Source: a virus. Taken from it: a DNA stretch of 37,349 nucleotides. The first letter of the stretch is position 1. Every line of letters starts with the position of its first letter. The notes beneath the pieces are model-generated. The model searched no databases and was not told the origin of the DNA. It saw nothing but the letters and a program-made list of their open reading frames with translations. A program made the position numbers and the translations under genes. Shown one piece after another: positions 12,098 to 19,508 of this stretch. Location of the stretch: IMG/VR virus record IMGVR_UViG_3300046373_000078, positions 1-37,349 of that record, one strand, 5' to 3'.

Positions 12098-12426
12098 GAA
12101 TGAGGCAGGTTAAATCCGCCCTTCAGCGCGAAACCCACGACCACCACCACCACTGACCCGACGACGAGCCAGAGCACCTTGGATATCGCCCCGCTTACGC
12201 CATCGATCTTCTTCTCAACGTCGATGAATTTCGACATGAGGTTGGTGAACTGCTCGTCTCGCCTCGCGTTGAAGATGTCCAGTTGAGCTCGCCATTGCTC
12301 GATGGCGCTCATCCGGCCATCATAGCTTAGGAACTTGTGCTCAATCGAGACCACTCTTGACCTGAGGTCCGCATCCATATCATCCGTCCTGTCGCTCAAT
12401 GCCCTTAGCCCCTGTTCAATGCGCAT
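12088..12426 (-). CDS. Coiled-coil protein with C-terminal membrane anchor (holin-like)
   Basis: A 112-aa protein. Residues 1-80 are a charged helical/coiled-coil region (ALSDRTDDMDADLRSRVVSIEHKF, ...DVEKKIDGVSGAISK). Residues about 83-103 are a single hydrophobic helix (VLWLVVGSVVVVVVGFALKGG). A soluble coiled coil plus one C-terminal span resembles XhlA-type haemolysin proteins and some class III or accessory holins. It is the last gene of the lysis cassette, after the endolysin and spanin genes. It could be the holin or an accessory lysis protein. The alternative is a cryptic membrane protein. Confidence 0.7.
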   Translation of the reverse strand: MRIEQGLRALSDRTDDMDADLRSRVVSIEHKFLSYDGRMSAIEQWRAQLDIFNARRDEQFTNLMSKFIDVEKKIDGVSGAISKVLWLVVGSVVVVVVGFALKGGFNLPHSPG

Positions 12427-12444
12427 GCGCTGTATATGTTCAGT

Positions 12445-12651
12445 TTACCAGCAGCCTTTGCGGGCCCCTGCCCGGTCGTTGCTGATTACGCGTTCTGCTC
12501 CGGATCGATCAGCCTGGAGCAAGGCAACCGTCCCGGCAGATGAAAGCCTATTCGCTGTGAACGGGCTGCATCCGGAGACTGTCGCACTCTGGCAGCTCAC
12601 CAAGGTAAGCGACACACAGATCAAAATCAGACATGCGCTGAAGCTTGGCAT
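12445..12651 (-). CDS. Rz1-like outer-membrane spanin lipoprotein
   Basis: A 68-aa frame nested across the end of the Rz-like gene, starting MPSFSACLILICVSLTLVSC. This is a short signal peptide with a lipobox (LVSC), so the mature protein would be lipidated at Cys20. The C-terminal part (GCSPFTANRL...DRSGAERVISNDRAGARKGCW) follows the pattern of small o-spanin-like proteins in alphaproteobacterial phages, ending in a conserved CW. It overlaps the i-spanin frame (12548-12829) in another reading frame, the classic Rz/Rz1 arrangement. Together they would bridge the envelope and fuse inner and outer membranes at lysis. Annotation pipelines easily miss it. Confidence 0.75.
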   Translation of the reverse strand: MPSFSACLILICVSLTLVSCQSATVSGCSPFTANRLSSAGTVALLQADRSGAERVISNDRAGARKGCW

Positions 12652-12829
12652 CGTCGCCCTTTCGCTCGAGTTCTTCACGTTGGGATTGAACGGCCTGTTC
12701 CGCGACAAGGCGATTTCGCTCGTCCTCGCGCGCCGCCGGGATCGTGAATGCCTGCACATAGCTGTAGACCACCACGCCGCCAAGGATCGCCCCGGCTGCC
12801 AGCTTGAGGCCATCGAGAAACGGGATCAT
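12548..12829 (-). CDS. Rz-like inner-membrane spanin
   Basis: A 93-aa protein starting MIPFLDGLKLAAGAILGGVVVYSYVQAF, a single N-terminal inner-membrane helix. A charged periplasmic helix follows (AREDERNRLVAEQAVQSQREELERKGDDAKLQRMSD). This is the i-spanin layout. ATG 12829 overlaps the endolysin stop (12826-12828); a longer frame from 12943 overlaps the endolysin and is not needed. The Rz1-like lipoprotein gene overlaps its 3' part in another frame. The partner lipoprotein, gene order and membrane topology together support the spanin call. Confidence 0.8.
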   Translation of the reverse strand: MIPFLDGLKLAAGAILGGVVVYSYVQAFTIPAAREDERNRLVAEQAVQSQREELERKGDDAKLQRMSDFDLCVAYLGELPECDSLRMQPVHSE

Positions 12830-13863
12830 CCTTCTACCTTTCGACGGGCTTCTTGGACGGCTGCTATGATCTGATGCCGCATGACGAACAGGAGAATGAG
12901 CGCGACGATCACGACGCCGCCCAACGCGAGAATGGTCTGCCAATTAGCACCGAAGGCGCCGGTCATCACCGTTCCGATGGCCCCGCCAACGCCGACGAGC
13001 CAGCTACCCCCGTTCGTCTGCTTCTTGACCGCCTTTTCGACTTCCTGCGGCACCACGGGTTTCTCGACTGTGACCGGGACGCGAACCTCTACTTCCACTT
13101 CCTCGACGACAGGCGCCGTAGCGATGCGGTCGGAAAGCTCATGGGGATTGGTGAGACGCATCAGCGCTGTATGCAGCGCGGCGCGCGTCAGCGGTCCGGA
13201 AGTGCCGGACGTGTCGGAAAGCTTCGCCTCCTTCTGGAATTTCGGCATATCGTTCATGCCGTAGCCGAGAAAGGCGAGCGCCAGGCGGTCGTAGTAGCGC
13301 AGGCGGTCCGCGTAGCCGTTGAGCCCACCATTCACCTTCCGCGTGATGTTTTCGATATCCCCACGATCGGCAAGGCGGTTCAGGCTTCGGCCGTCGGGGT
13401 TACCGGCTTCCCAATACCAGATGGGAGACAGGCCTTCCCATGGGTCGGTATTGATCTTGTCCGGCGCCGTCTCGAAGTTCGGGGCGCCTGCATCGATCGA
13501 CTTCGCCCATTTGCTGAAGGATCGGTAGTTCGCGCGGCCCGTGACCTGTATCGGCCCACGCCCGCGATACTTCGACCCGTCGCCCTTCTGAACGTTGCCG
13601 AGGTCCTTGCGCCCCTCATAGCGCTTCTGGGCTTTTGTCGGCCCCCATATCTCGCGGTCATAGGCAAAGCCGCCGCTCTCGTGCATGAGCTGCGCCAGGA
13701 ACTGGACGAGCCGATGCGGCTGGAGAAGCCCGAACCGATCGCCATAGGTCGTGAGTGCGTCCAGCAGGCTTTGGGCATTGGTGCGTTGCGCGGCGCTGAA
13801 TACACGGCCATATGCGCGTTCGAGTAGGGCGAGCGAAGGCGCCCGCTGTGTCGAGCGGTTCAT
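12826..13863 (-). CDS. GH19-type endolysin with C-terminal membrane segment
   Basis: It hydrolyses the peptidoglycan glycan strand at lysis. Residues 1-210 form a glycoside hydrolase family 19 domain: MHESGGF (catalytic Glu62), KYRGRGPIQVTGRANY (99-113) and ITRKVNGGLNGYADR (173-187). Residues about 250-285 are a linker rich in V, E and P (EEVEVEVRVPVTVEKPVVPQEVEK). A hydrophobic helix near 305-330 (TILALGGVVIVALILLFVM) follows. A C-terminal membrane anchor on a GH19 lysin is unusual compared with soluble versions and could tie the enzyme to the inner membrane until lysis. It sits upstream of the spanin genes. Confidence 0.88.
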   Translation of the reverse strand: MNRSTQRAPSLALLERAYGRVFSAAQRTNAQSLLDALTTYGDRFGLLQPHRLVQFLAQLMHESGGFAYDREIWGPTKAQKRYEGRKDLGNVQKGDGSKYRGRGPIQVTGRANYRSFSKWAKSIDAGAPNFETAPDKINTDPWEGLSPIWYWEAGNPDGRSLNRLADRGDIENITRKVNGGLNGYADRLRYYDRLALAFLGYGMNDMPKFQKEAKLSDTSGTSGPLTRAALHTALMRLTNPHELSDRIATAPVVEEVEVEVRVPVTVEKPVVPQEVEKAVKKQTNGGSWLVGVGGAIGTVMTGAFGANWQTILALGGVVIVALILLFVMRHQIIAAVQEARRKVEG

Positions 13864-13900
13864 GGTGGTTCCTTTTGAAAGGGAGAGGAATAAGGAAGGT

Positions 13901-16327
13901 TCACTCGAATGTGACTTGGAGCGCTCTGGCTGAGCCGCGGCGGTTCTTCAGAATGATCGTACCGGAGGCCAGAACCACGGCCACGTTCATGCTGCCGTCC
14001 ACGCCATCGCCGGTTCCGTTGGTGAGTGCCGCTGTTCCAAGCGCCACCAGGGAGGGAATACCGGCATCCTCGCATATCGCGGAAGAAGTCAGGTTGTAGT
14101 AGATTCGTCCGGAGAACCCGGCACCACCCGCTCCACCCGGGACGATGCACCACTTCATGAACCCGGAAGACTTCGGGGGCGTCATAGTGAAGATTGTGTC
14201 GTCAGCGATAGACCCGGTGAGGAATACGGGGTGGAGGTCCGACGACAGGAACGAAGCAACCGTGTTGCCGGCGGCAATGATTTCCTTCGGCGTGCCGACG
14301 ACACGCTTTCCAGACGAACGCTCGGTAACATCAAGGATGATGTTCTCGAACGTTGCCATGGCCGGGTCGCAGATGCCCGACGAGAGCGTTCCCACCACGA
14401 CCTGAATGCGGCCTGTAAGCTGGCTTGCCGGAACCTGACGGGTGACCTCTGGATCGAGCGCAATTACATAACCGGCAGTGCCATGGCATTCCATGCCGTC
14501 GATAAACCAGCCGTAGCAGTTGCGCGGCCGGCCGCTCTGCCCCGTCGCGTCATCGCCAAGTGCGCGAACACGCTGCACTCGGATCATAGCGTCTACGTTG
14601 CCGTGATGGATGAAGCCATTGATTCGGAGATGCCGTGCATGCCCCCAGAGCATGGCGCCAACAGGGCCGGTAAAGCCAAATCCTACACGAGCCGCGTAGT
14701 CATTCGGCGCAGCAGGATCAGCCGGGACGACTGGATAATTCGAATCGTTGCGACCACGAACGTTGAAGATAGAGACGTTTTGCGCCTCCATCAGGTTGAT
14801 GATGCCGCTTTTCTGCTGGTCGCTACCGACGATGCGGTATGGCGCATATCCGGCATTTTCATAGACGATATTGCTAGCGATAACCATCTGGTCATCAGCG
14901 TCACCGTCTGGTGACTGGTCCGCATTCAGACCCGCGATCGTCAGGACAGACCCGACATTCTTAGCGTAATAATTGCCCGCCCGGATGCCGACCGTTCTCT
15001 TTTTCGAACTGTTCGGGGCCGGGTTGGTGCCATCCAGACCTTGAATGAACACAGCTTGGTTGAGGTTTTCGAACGTGCCGCCAAGAATGGAGCCGTTCGT
15101 CACGCCGCTTTCGAAGTTGATGCCCTTGCCGCCGCCGATTGAAGGAACCATTTTCAACTGGTCGAGGTTCTTGAACACCCCGCCATCGACATGAATGTTT
15201 GTTACCCCGCCCACGGAGGCCATGAGGTTGTCATTCCAGCCGATTTGCACGTCATCGCCGGCAGTAGGGGCAGAGATGAGCGTGCTGAGCGTTGCGGTGC
15301 GCGTGGATCCGACATAATCGTCTATGGAGACGAGCGCAGAGGCGTTAACGCCGTCCATGAACAACAGGAACCGCCCGTTGTAGAAGTCGTCTACACTGGA
15401 CGTTGCGTTGCCATTCTTATCCGTCGCCGGAAGAACGAGGGTGGTCGTCGTGCCGCTGACGATCTCGAAAATGAACGGGCCGGGATAGTTTGTTCCATCG
15501 GCGCGGAAGTTCTCGACCTTGATGTTGTCCTTGATAGACGCCGCCGCGCCGATAGTAGGATCAACCGTCTTGGTCAGGGAGCCGGTGCTGGAATAGGCGT
15601 TGAAATCGAAGGTAGCTGAGGGATCGAAGGAAACCCTGGAATTTGCCGGGAGAATGACATCTCCGCTCAACTGGACGCTTTCCGCAATGGTCAATTCACG
15701 CGTACCGTCCGCCGCGCGTAGAGCCGCCTGCATCTCCGTTCGCTTATCGCCCGATCCGCTCGCGCCATACCACTTGGTTACAAGCTCGACTTCCTGCCGA
15801 ATCCACGCTCCAGACGTAGCCGCTATGGCGTCGGCCTTGATGTAGCGCCCCTCCAGCGTGTCAGCGGTGATCTGCGTGGAGTAATCCCCGGCGGTCCATT
15901 TGAACTGACCTTCCCGGCCTGCCTCTTTCAGGAAAACAAGCGTGTCCTTCGTCGTATCCAGCGCCTTTAGGGCTGTGCGGTCCGCGACATAGGTGGGGAG
16001 TGTCATATTGCCCCGAGCGGAAGCCTTGTCGACTATATCGCTGAGGTTATCCGCCTTCTGGGCAGCGCCAGCCGCCAGTGCGCCTTGCGCGGCACTCGCA
16101 ATGGTAACATTGACCTGCTCGTCAATCGACTGCTTCACGCGCAGCGACGTCATGCGCTTGCTGTTGTCAGCGCCGGCCCTCGCTTCCGCTTCCGATGGGA
16201 CTGGAGCGCCGGTATCGACCAGACCCTGGATCGTCGTGCGCTGCGTCTGCGCCCCGTCGATTGCCACGTTTTGAGACGCAACCGGAGTTACCGCCTCTGG
16301 GAGGGCGTTAATGCGAATAGTAGCCAT
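13901..16327 (-). CDS. Tail spike/fibre with predicted beta-helix region
   Basis: An 808-aa protein starting MATIRINALPEAVTPVASQN, a recognisable N-terminal virion-attachment motif of rhizobial phage tail proteins (...DNSKRMTSLRVKQSIDEQV follows). The middle, from about residue 215, has many short strands and N/G turns (VENFRADGTNYPGPFIF, GGVTNIHVDGGVFKNLDQL, GSILGGTFENLNQAVFIQG) typical of a right-handed parallel beta-helix of the pectate-lyase type. It probably recognises or degrades surface polysaccharide. ATG 16327 is chosen over an upstream frame to 16459 because GGAG lies just before it and the longer form runs into the next gene. Confidence 0.8.
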   Translation of the reverse strand: MATIRINALPEAVTPVASQNVAIDGAQTQRTTIQGLVDTGAPVPSEAEARAGADNSKRMTSLRVKQSIDEQVNVTIASAAQGALAAGAAQKADNLSDIVDKASARGNMTLPTYVADRTALKALDTTKDTLVFLKEAGREGQFKWTAGDYSTQITADTLEGRYIKADAIAATSGAWIRQEVELVTKWYGASGSGDKRTEMQAALRAADGTRELTIAESVQLSGDVILPANSRVSFDPSATFDFNAYSSTGSLTKTVDPTIGAAASIKDNIKVENFRADGTNYPGPFIFEIVSGTTTTLVLPATDKNGNATSSVDDFYNGRFLLFMDGVNASALVSIDDYVGSTRTATLSTLISAPTAGDDVQIGWNDNLMASVGGVTNIHVDGGVFKNLDQLKMVPSIGGGKGINFESGVTNGSILGGTFENLNQAVFIQGLDGTNPAPNSSKKRTVGIRAGNYYAKNVGSVLTIAGLNADQSPDGDADDQMVIASNIVYENAGYAPYRIVGSDQQKSGIINLMEAQNVSIFNVRGRNDSNYPVVPADPAAPNDYAARVGFGFTGPVGAMLWGHARHLRINGFIHHGNVDAMIRVQRVRALGDDATGQSGRPRNCYGWFIDGMECHGTAGYVIALDPEVTRQVPASQLTGRIQVVVGTLSSGICDPAMATFENIILDVTERSSGKRVVGTPKEIIAAGNTVASFLSSDLHPVFLTGSIADDTIFTMTPPKSSGFMKWCIVPGGAGGAGFSGRIYYNLTSSAICEDAGIPSLVALGTAALTNGTGDGVDGSMNVAVVLASGTIILKNRRGSARALQVTFE

Positions 16328-16349
16328 GTGGGGGATTTCTCCGAGAGGA

Positions 16350-17210
16350 TCAGAGTTTGATGCAGAAGAGGACGACGGAGGAACGCGGGCGCGTTTCCAG
16401 CGCCAAGCCGCCTGTGTTGTCGCTTGTGGTGAATGGGTGGGTATGCGCCGGGACAGCATTTCCGATCACATTGCCGCCGCTGCCGGAGACAGGGCCGTTC
16501 TGTGCCGCAACGCCGCCGCCCGTATCACCACGCGGTATCGTTGGCGTATGACCCCCGCCGGCATCGGTCGTGCCGGGGTGCTTGTGGTTTTTGATGCCGT
16601 CCGCCTGAGAAGCGCCGACCGTAAGTGTGGCGTCGAAGGCGAGGCCGCTGTCCGAGCCGCGGAGAAACCGCGTGCGGCTATCGAATAGCGGGAGCCTCTT
16701 GTTCGCGGCGAAGTCCGCCGCCGCCGAGGCGCCGCGGGTGGATGCCGCGCCAGCGCTGGTCTGGATCGGGAGCAGCGTGTTTGAAAAGTTCGTCCACAGG
16801 TGAGTGTAGAGCGCAGACGTATCCGCGTTGGCGCGATTGGTGGCGTTGGAAGCTACCGAGCCAATGGTTCCGCCATCCTCCAGTACATATCCAGCAGGAG
16901 GAGTTACCCAACGGCCAGCGAGGAGGGAACCCGGCGGGACGAGGGCGCGCACCATCTCTTCGACTTCCGCCAGCTGAGCGTTCGTCGCGGGAGCCGTTTC
17001 GCTGGAGCTTTCCCCGAGGTTCAGCAGCGTGAACCCGTTCATATTCAGCGGGCCCATCATGGGCGCTACGCCGGATCTGTAGAGGACCTGGCTTAGCGCG
17101 GAAGCAATATCTTCTAGCGGCGGGTTGTGTTGAGACGGGAGGATCGTGTCGCCAGCTACAGCGAGATACCCTGGGGGGAGCGAATACACGCCGTTGGAAT
17201 CAATGGGCAT
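16350..17210 (-). CDS. Tail fibre/collar-type protein with HxH motifs
   Basis: A 286-aa protein. The start (MPIDSNGVYSLPPGYLAVAGDTILPSQHN) and MMGPLNMNGFTLLNL are typical of phage fibre N-termini. The C-terminal half holds HKH and HTH motifs, glycine-rich loops and ends ALETRPRSSVVLFCIKL, the common end of collar/short-tail-fibre domains. HxH motifs in T4 gp12 bind metal ions inside the trimer, so similar metal coordination is plausible. It is encoded just upstream of the spike gene and just downstream of a minus-strand terminator (17225-17250). The two receptor-binding genes may therefore be expressed somewhat separately from the head genes. Confidence 0.8.
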   Translation of the reverse strand: MPIDSNGVYSLPPGYLAVAGDTILPSQHNPPLEDIASALSQVLYRSGVAPMMGPLNMNGFTLLNLGESSSETAPATNAQLAEVEEMVRALVPPGSLLAGRWVTPPAGYVLEDGGTIGSVASNATNRANADTSALYTHLWTNFSNTLLPIQTSAGAASTRGASAAADFAANKRLPLFDSRTRFLRGSDSGLAFDATLTVGASQADGIKNHKHPGTTDAGGGHTPTIPRGDTGGGVAAQNGPVSGSGGNVIGNAVPAHTHPFTTSDNTGGLALETRPRSSVVLFCIKL

Positions 17211-17224
17211 GGCTTTTCCAATGC

Positions 17225-17250
17225 AAAAAGGCCCCGCGATTGCAGGGCCT
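17225..17250 (-). terminator. Minus-strand terminator before the tail fibre genes
   Basis: Read leftward, AGGCCC (17250-17245), a 10-base loop and GGGCCT (17234-17229) are followed by a T-run (17229-17225). It would end or attenuate transcripts from the head and ejection genes, leaving less message for the fibre and lysis genes unless antiterminated. Confidence 0.75.
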
Positions 17251-17308
17251 CTGGAGGTGGTGTATTGTTCCCGTCGTTTCCGATCAGGAGTTGAGAGATG
17301 GGGATTTA

Positions 17309-17653
17309 ATGGGGCGATACCCTTACGAAGGAATCGTCGTGACCGTTGGAACGCTGGTGGTCATAATCCCTTTCGGGATTGCTCTTAGTGGTCTGGCGAA
17401 ACACTTCAATGTTTTGCCATTCCTGCTGCTATGCGCCGCTATTGTCGGATTTTTTTACTGGATAGCCCGCTCGCTGGATAAGCGAGAGGCCGACCGCCGG
17501 CGAGAAAACGCGCGATTTCTTGGGCCCGTACTTGATTTGCAAGCGTCTGAGTCCCGTAGTTCTGCATCGCCCCAAAGGCCGGGATTGCCTGATCTGCCGG
17601 ACGCGTCAGAAAATCTGATATCTCGGAATAAATTTCGTTCTGACGGGCGGTGA
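17309..17653 (+). CDS. Possible membrane protein on the opposite strand to the late operon
   Basis: A 114-aa frame from ATG 17309 with two hydrophobic helices, about 8-32 (VVTVGTLVVIIPFGIALSGLA) and 36-52 (VLPFLLLCAAIVGFFYWI), then a charged RSLDKREADRRRENARF helix. It fills the 17211-17438 gap, where the minus strand has no gene. Its last 215 bp overlap the end of the 17439 gene in antisense. A lone opposite-strand membrane gene within a late operon is what a lysogenic conversion or exclusion gene (moron) looks like. The overlap and weak ribosome site keep this tentative. Confidence 0.4.
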   Translation: MGRYPYEGIVVTVGTLVVIIPFGIALSGLAKHFNVLPFLLLCAAIVGFFYWIARSLDKREADRRRENARFLGPVLDLQASESRSSASPQRPGLPDLPDASENLISRNKFRSDGR

Positions 17654-19508
17654 TTTTCTCCGGGGTCTGCCCCGTCAACGCCTGGACAACCCGCTTCATG
17701 GCTCCGATAGGCTCGCCTTGCGCTGCTTTTCCAATGGCACCCGGCGCCGTAACGTCATCGATCCGGCCAGATACGGCCTGACGGGCAAACGTCTTGCTAT
17801 TCTCGGCTACTGAGGCACGCAGATCAAATGACGTGGCAATCCGGTCTAGCTCCTCAAAGAGTGGCTTAGCCTTGGCTCCTATGACGGTCGTCAACTTTTC
17901 CCGGTTTGCACGGCTGGACAGATCGCGCAGAGCCTTCACGCCCTCTCGGGCTTCCATATTGCCGTCCTGGATAGCGCGCGTAACGTTTGCAACTGCATCA
18001 TCGATGCGAGAGCGGGTACCCTGTGCAACAGCATCCTTCTCGGCCTGCGACATACCTCTAACAGCCTGGGCCACTTCGTCGCGCGCCATGGAAGGAGAGA
18101 GGATTTTTGATCCCAACTCAACCGCCTGCGCCCTGCGGATAGGATCCGCGGCGGTATCCAGCGCCTTCCCATATTCCGGCACGAGGTCGCGTAGCGTCGA
18201 TCTGATATCGCGCGACAGGTCTTTGTAGGCGCGGCCGAGGGCATTGACGCCACCCATCGCGCCTGCACCTTCTCCACTTTCGGCCACATCGTTGAGTGCC
18301 CGAGTGATATAGTCCAGTTGGCGAACGTCAGGCAGCGTCTCGAACGTAACAGAGCCATCATCGGCTACTTTCGCAAGGATCTGCTGAGATTCCTCGCCCA
18401 TAACCCGCATCAATTCGTTCGCGCGGCGAATTGCGGAGGCCGGAACCCTACCCTTTACGAGTTGTTCTATAGCTTGCCCGCGAGGATCAGCGTAGTCGAT
18501 AGCCTGAGCGTAAGCCCCTGTCGGCCCTTCGTATGCCGCCTGCCGAGCGCCTCTGCTACCGGTTCGGATAGCCTCTCTGGTGGCTTCGACACCTTGCGGG
18601 ACGCCTAGGGACTGATCTAGTGCTGCCGTGAGGTCCTGTGCGCCTCTGGAGACGCGCTGATCAATAGCCGACCGGGCGTTGACAGAGCCACGCCCGCCGC
18701 GCTGAATTGATGCATCGAGGACAGACCTCGCATTCGGGCCGGCGTCAGCAAGCATTGCCTCCTTGCCGGCTCGCTGCATGTTGGCCATGCCGGTTGACCC
18801 AAGAGAACCATCGGCTTCAAGCGTTTCGGTGATCATTCTGGCGACTTCGGGACGAACTCCGGCTTTCCTTGCGGCCTCGTCCGCCGCCCGACCATCCATC
18901 AAGGATCGGTATCCAGAGGAAACACCACTCGCTACGAGTGGAACGGCACCACCGACGACGGCTCCCAGACCGGCGTTGACAGCACCCTGTGTCAAGCGGT
19001 CCGTTGCTCCTTCGCCGGATCCAAGGCCATATGCTCCGCCGAACAAGCCGCCCTCTGCTGCACCCGCTAGGACACGCTTTCCTAATCCAGCAGTCGGGGC
19101 AAGGCGTCCTGTAAGGGTTAGGCCTCCCTTCGCCAACTGCGAGGCAGTTCCTACGCCACCGGTGATCTGCCCAGCAAGATAACTCCCGGGGTTGGACTCC
19201 GCGCTGGCTTTATCTTTTTGCCGGACCTCCTGCAGTGCCTCGTCGTAAGAGACGTTGCTCTGCCATGGAAGGACCTTGCCCCCAAGCCACCTTGCACCGG
19301 CTCCAACCTCATCCGCCAGTCCAAAGGACGCCATATCAGCAATCCCGGTCCCGAAGGAGTTAAGTGCTCCGGCTATCCCGCCACCATCAACCTCAGGCGA
19401 TGTGGCGGTTTCCTGCTGGAGCTGTTTTACAGCGACCGAAAGCGCTTGATCATCCGGCGCCTCGATCTCGAACTTCTGCCCGTTCAGGTCAATTTCGTAT
19501 TTGGGCAT
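17439..19508 (-). CDS. Large internal virion (ejection) protein
   Basis: A 689-aa protein starting MPKYEIDLNGQKFEIEAPDDQ, a short strand-rich head often seen in podovirus internal proteins. Residues about 105-200 are Gly/Ala-rich and hydrophobic (AGAAEGGLFGGAYGLGSGEG, GAVVGGAVPLVASGV), able to insert in membranes. The remainder is long helix (AIDQRVSRGAQDLTAALDQ, LRDLVPEYGKALDTAADPI). It is grouped with the lysozyme-domain protein and the S74-ended protein, an arrangement like the P22 ejection set (gp7, gp20, gp16). It probably leaves the virion with DNA to build a channel across the envelope. The last 215 bp overlap a + strand frame. Confidence 0.75.
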   Translation of the reverse strand: MPKYEIDLNGQKFEIEAPDDQALSVAVKQLQQETATSPEVDGGGIAGALNSFGTGIADMASFGLADEVGAGARWLGGKVLPWQSNVSYDEALQEVRQKDKASAESNPGSYLAGQITGGVGTASQLAKGGLTLTGRLAPTAGLGKRVLAGAAEGGLFGGAYGLGSGEGATDRLTQGAVNAGLGAVVGGAVPLVASGVSSGYRSLMDGRAADEAARKAGVRPEVARMITETLEADGSLGSTGMANMQRAGKEAMLADAGPNARSVLDASIQRGGRGSVNARSAIDQRVSRGAQDLTAALDQSLGVPQGVEATREAIRTGSRGARQAAYEGPTGAYAQAIDYADPRGQAIEQLVKGRVPASAIRRANELMRVMGEESQQILAKVADDGSVTFETLPDVRQLDYITRALNDVAESGEGAGAMGGVNALGRAYKDLSRDIRSTLRDLVPEYGKALDTAADPIRRAQAVELGSKILSPSMARDEVAQAVRGMSQAEKDAVAQGTRSRIDDAVANVTRAIQDGNMEAREGVKALRDLSSRANREKLTTVIGAKAKPLFEELDRIATSFDLRASVAENSKTFARQAVSGRIDDVTAPGAIGKAAQGEPIGAMKRVVQALTGQTPEKITARQNEIYSEISDFLTRPADQAIPAFGAMQNYGTQTLANQVRAQEIARFLAGGRPLAYPASGLSSKKIRQ

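Noticed and set aside
12853-13827. 324-codon + strand frame
   Set aside because: Shadow of the endolysin gene; its composition is low-complexity and no start site is seen.
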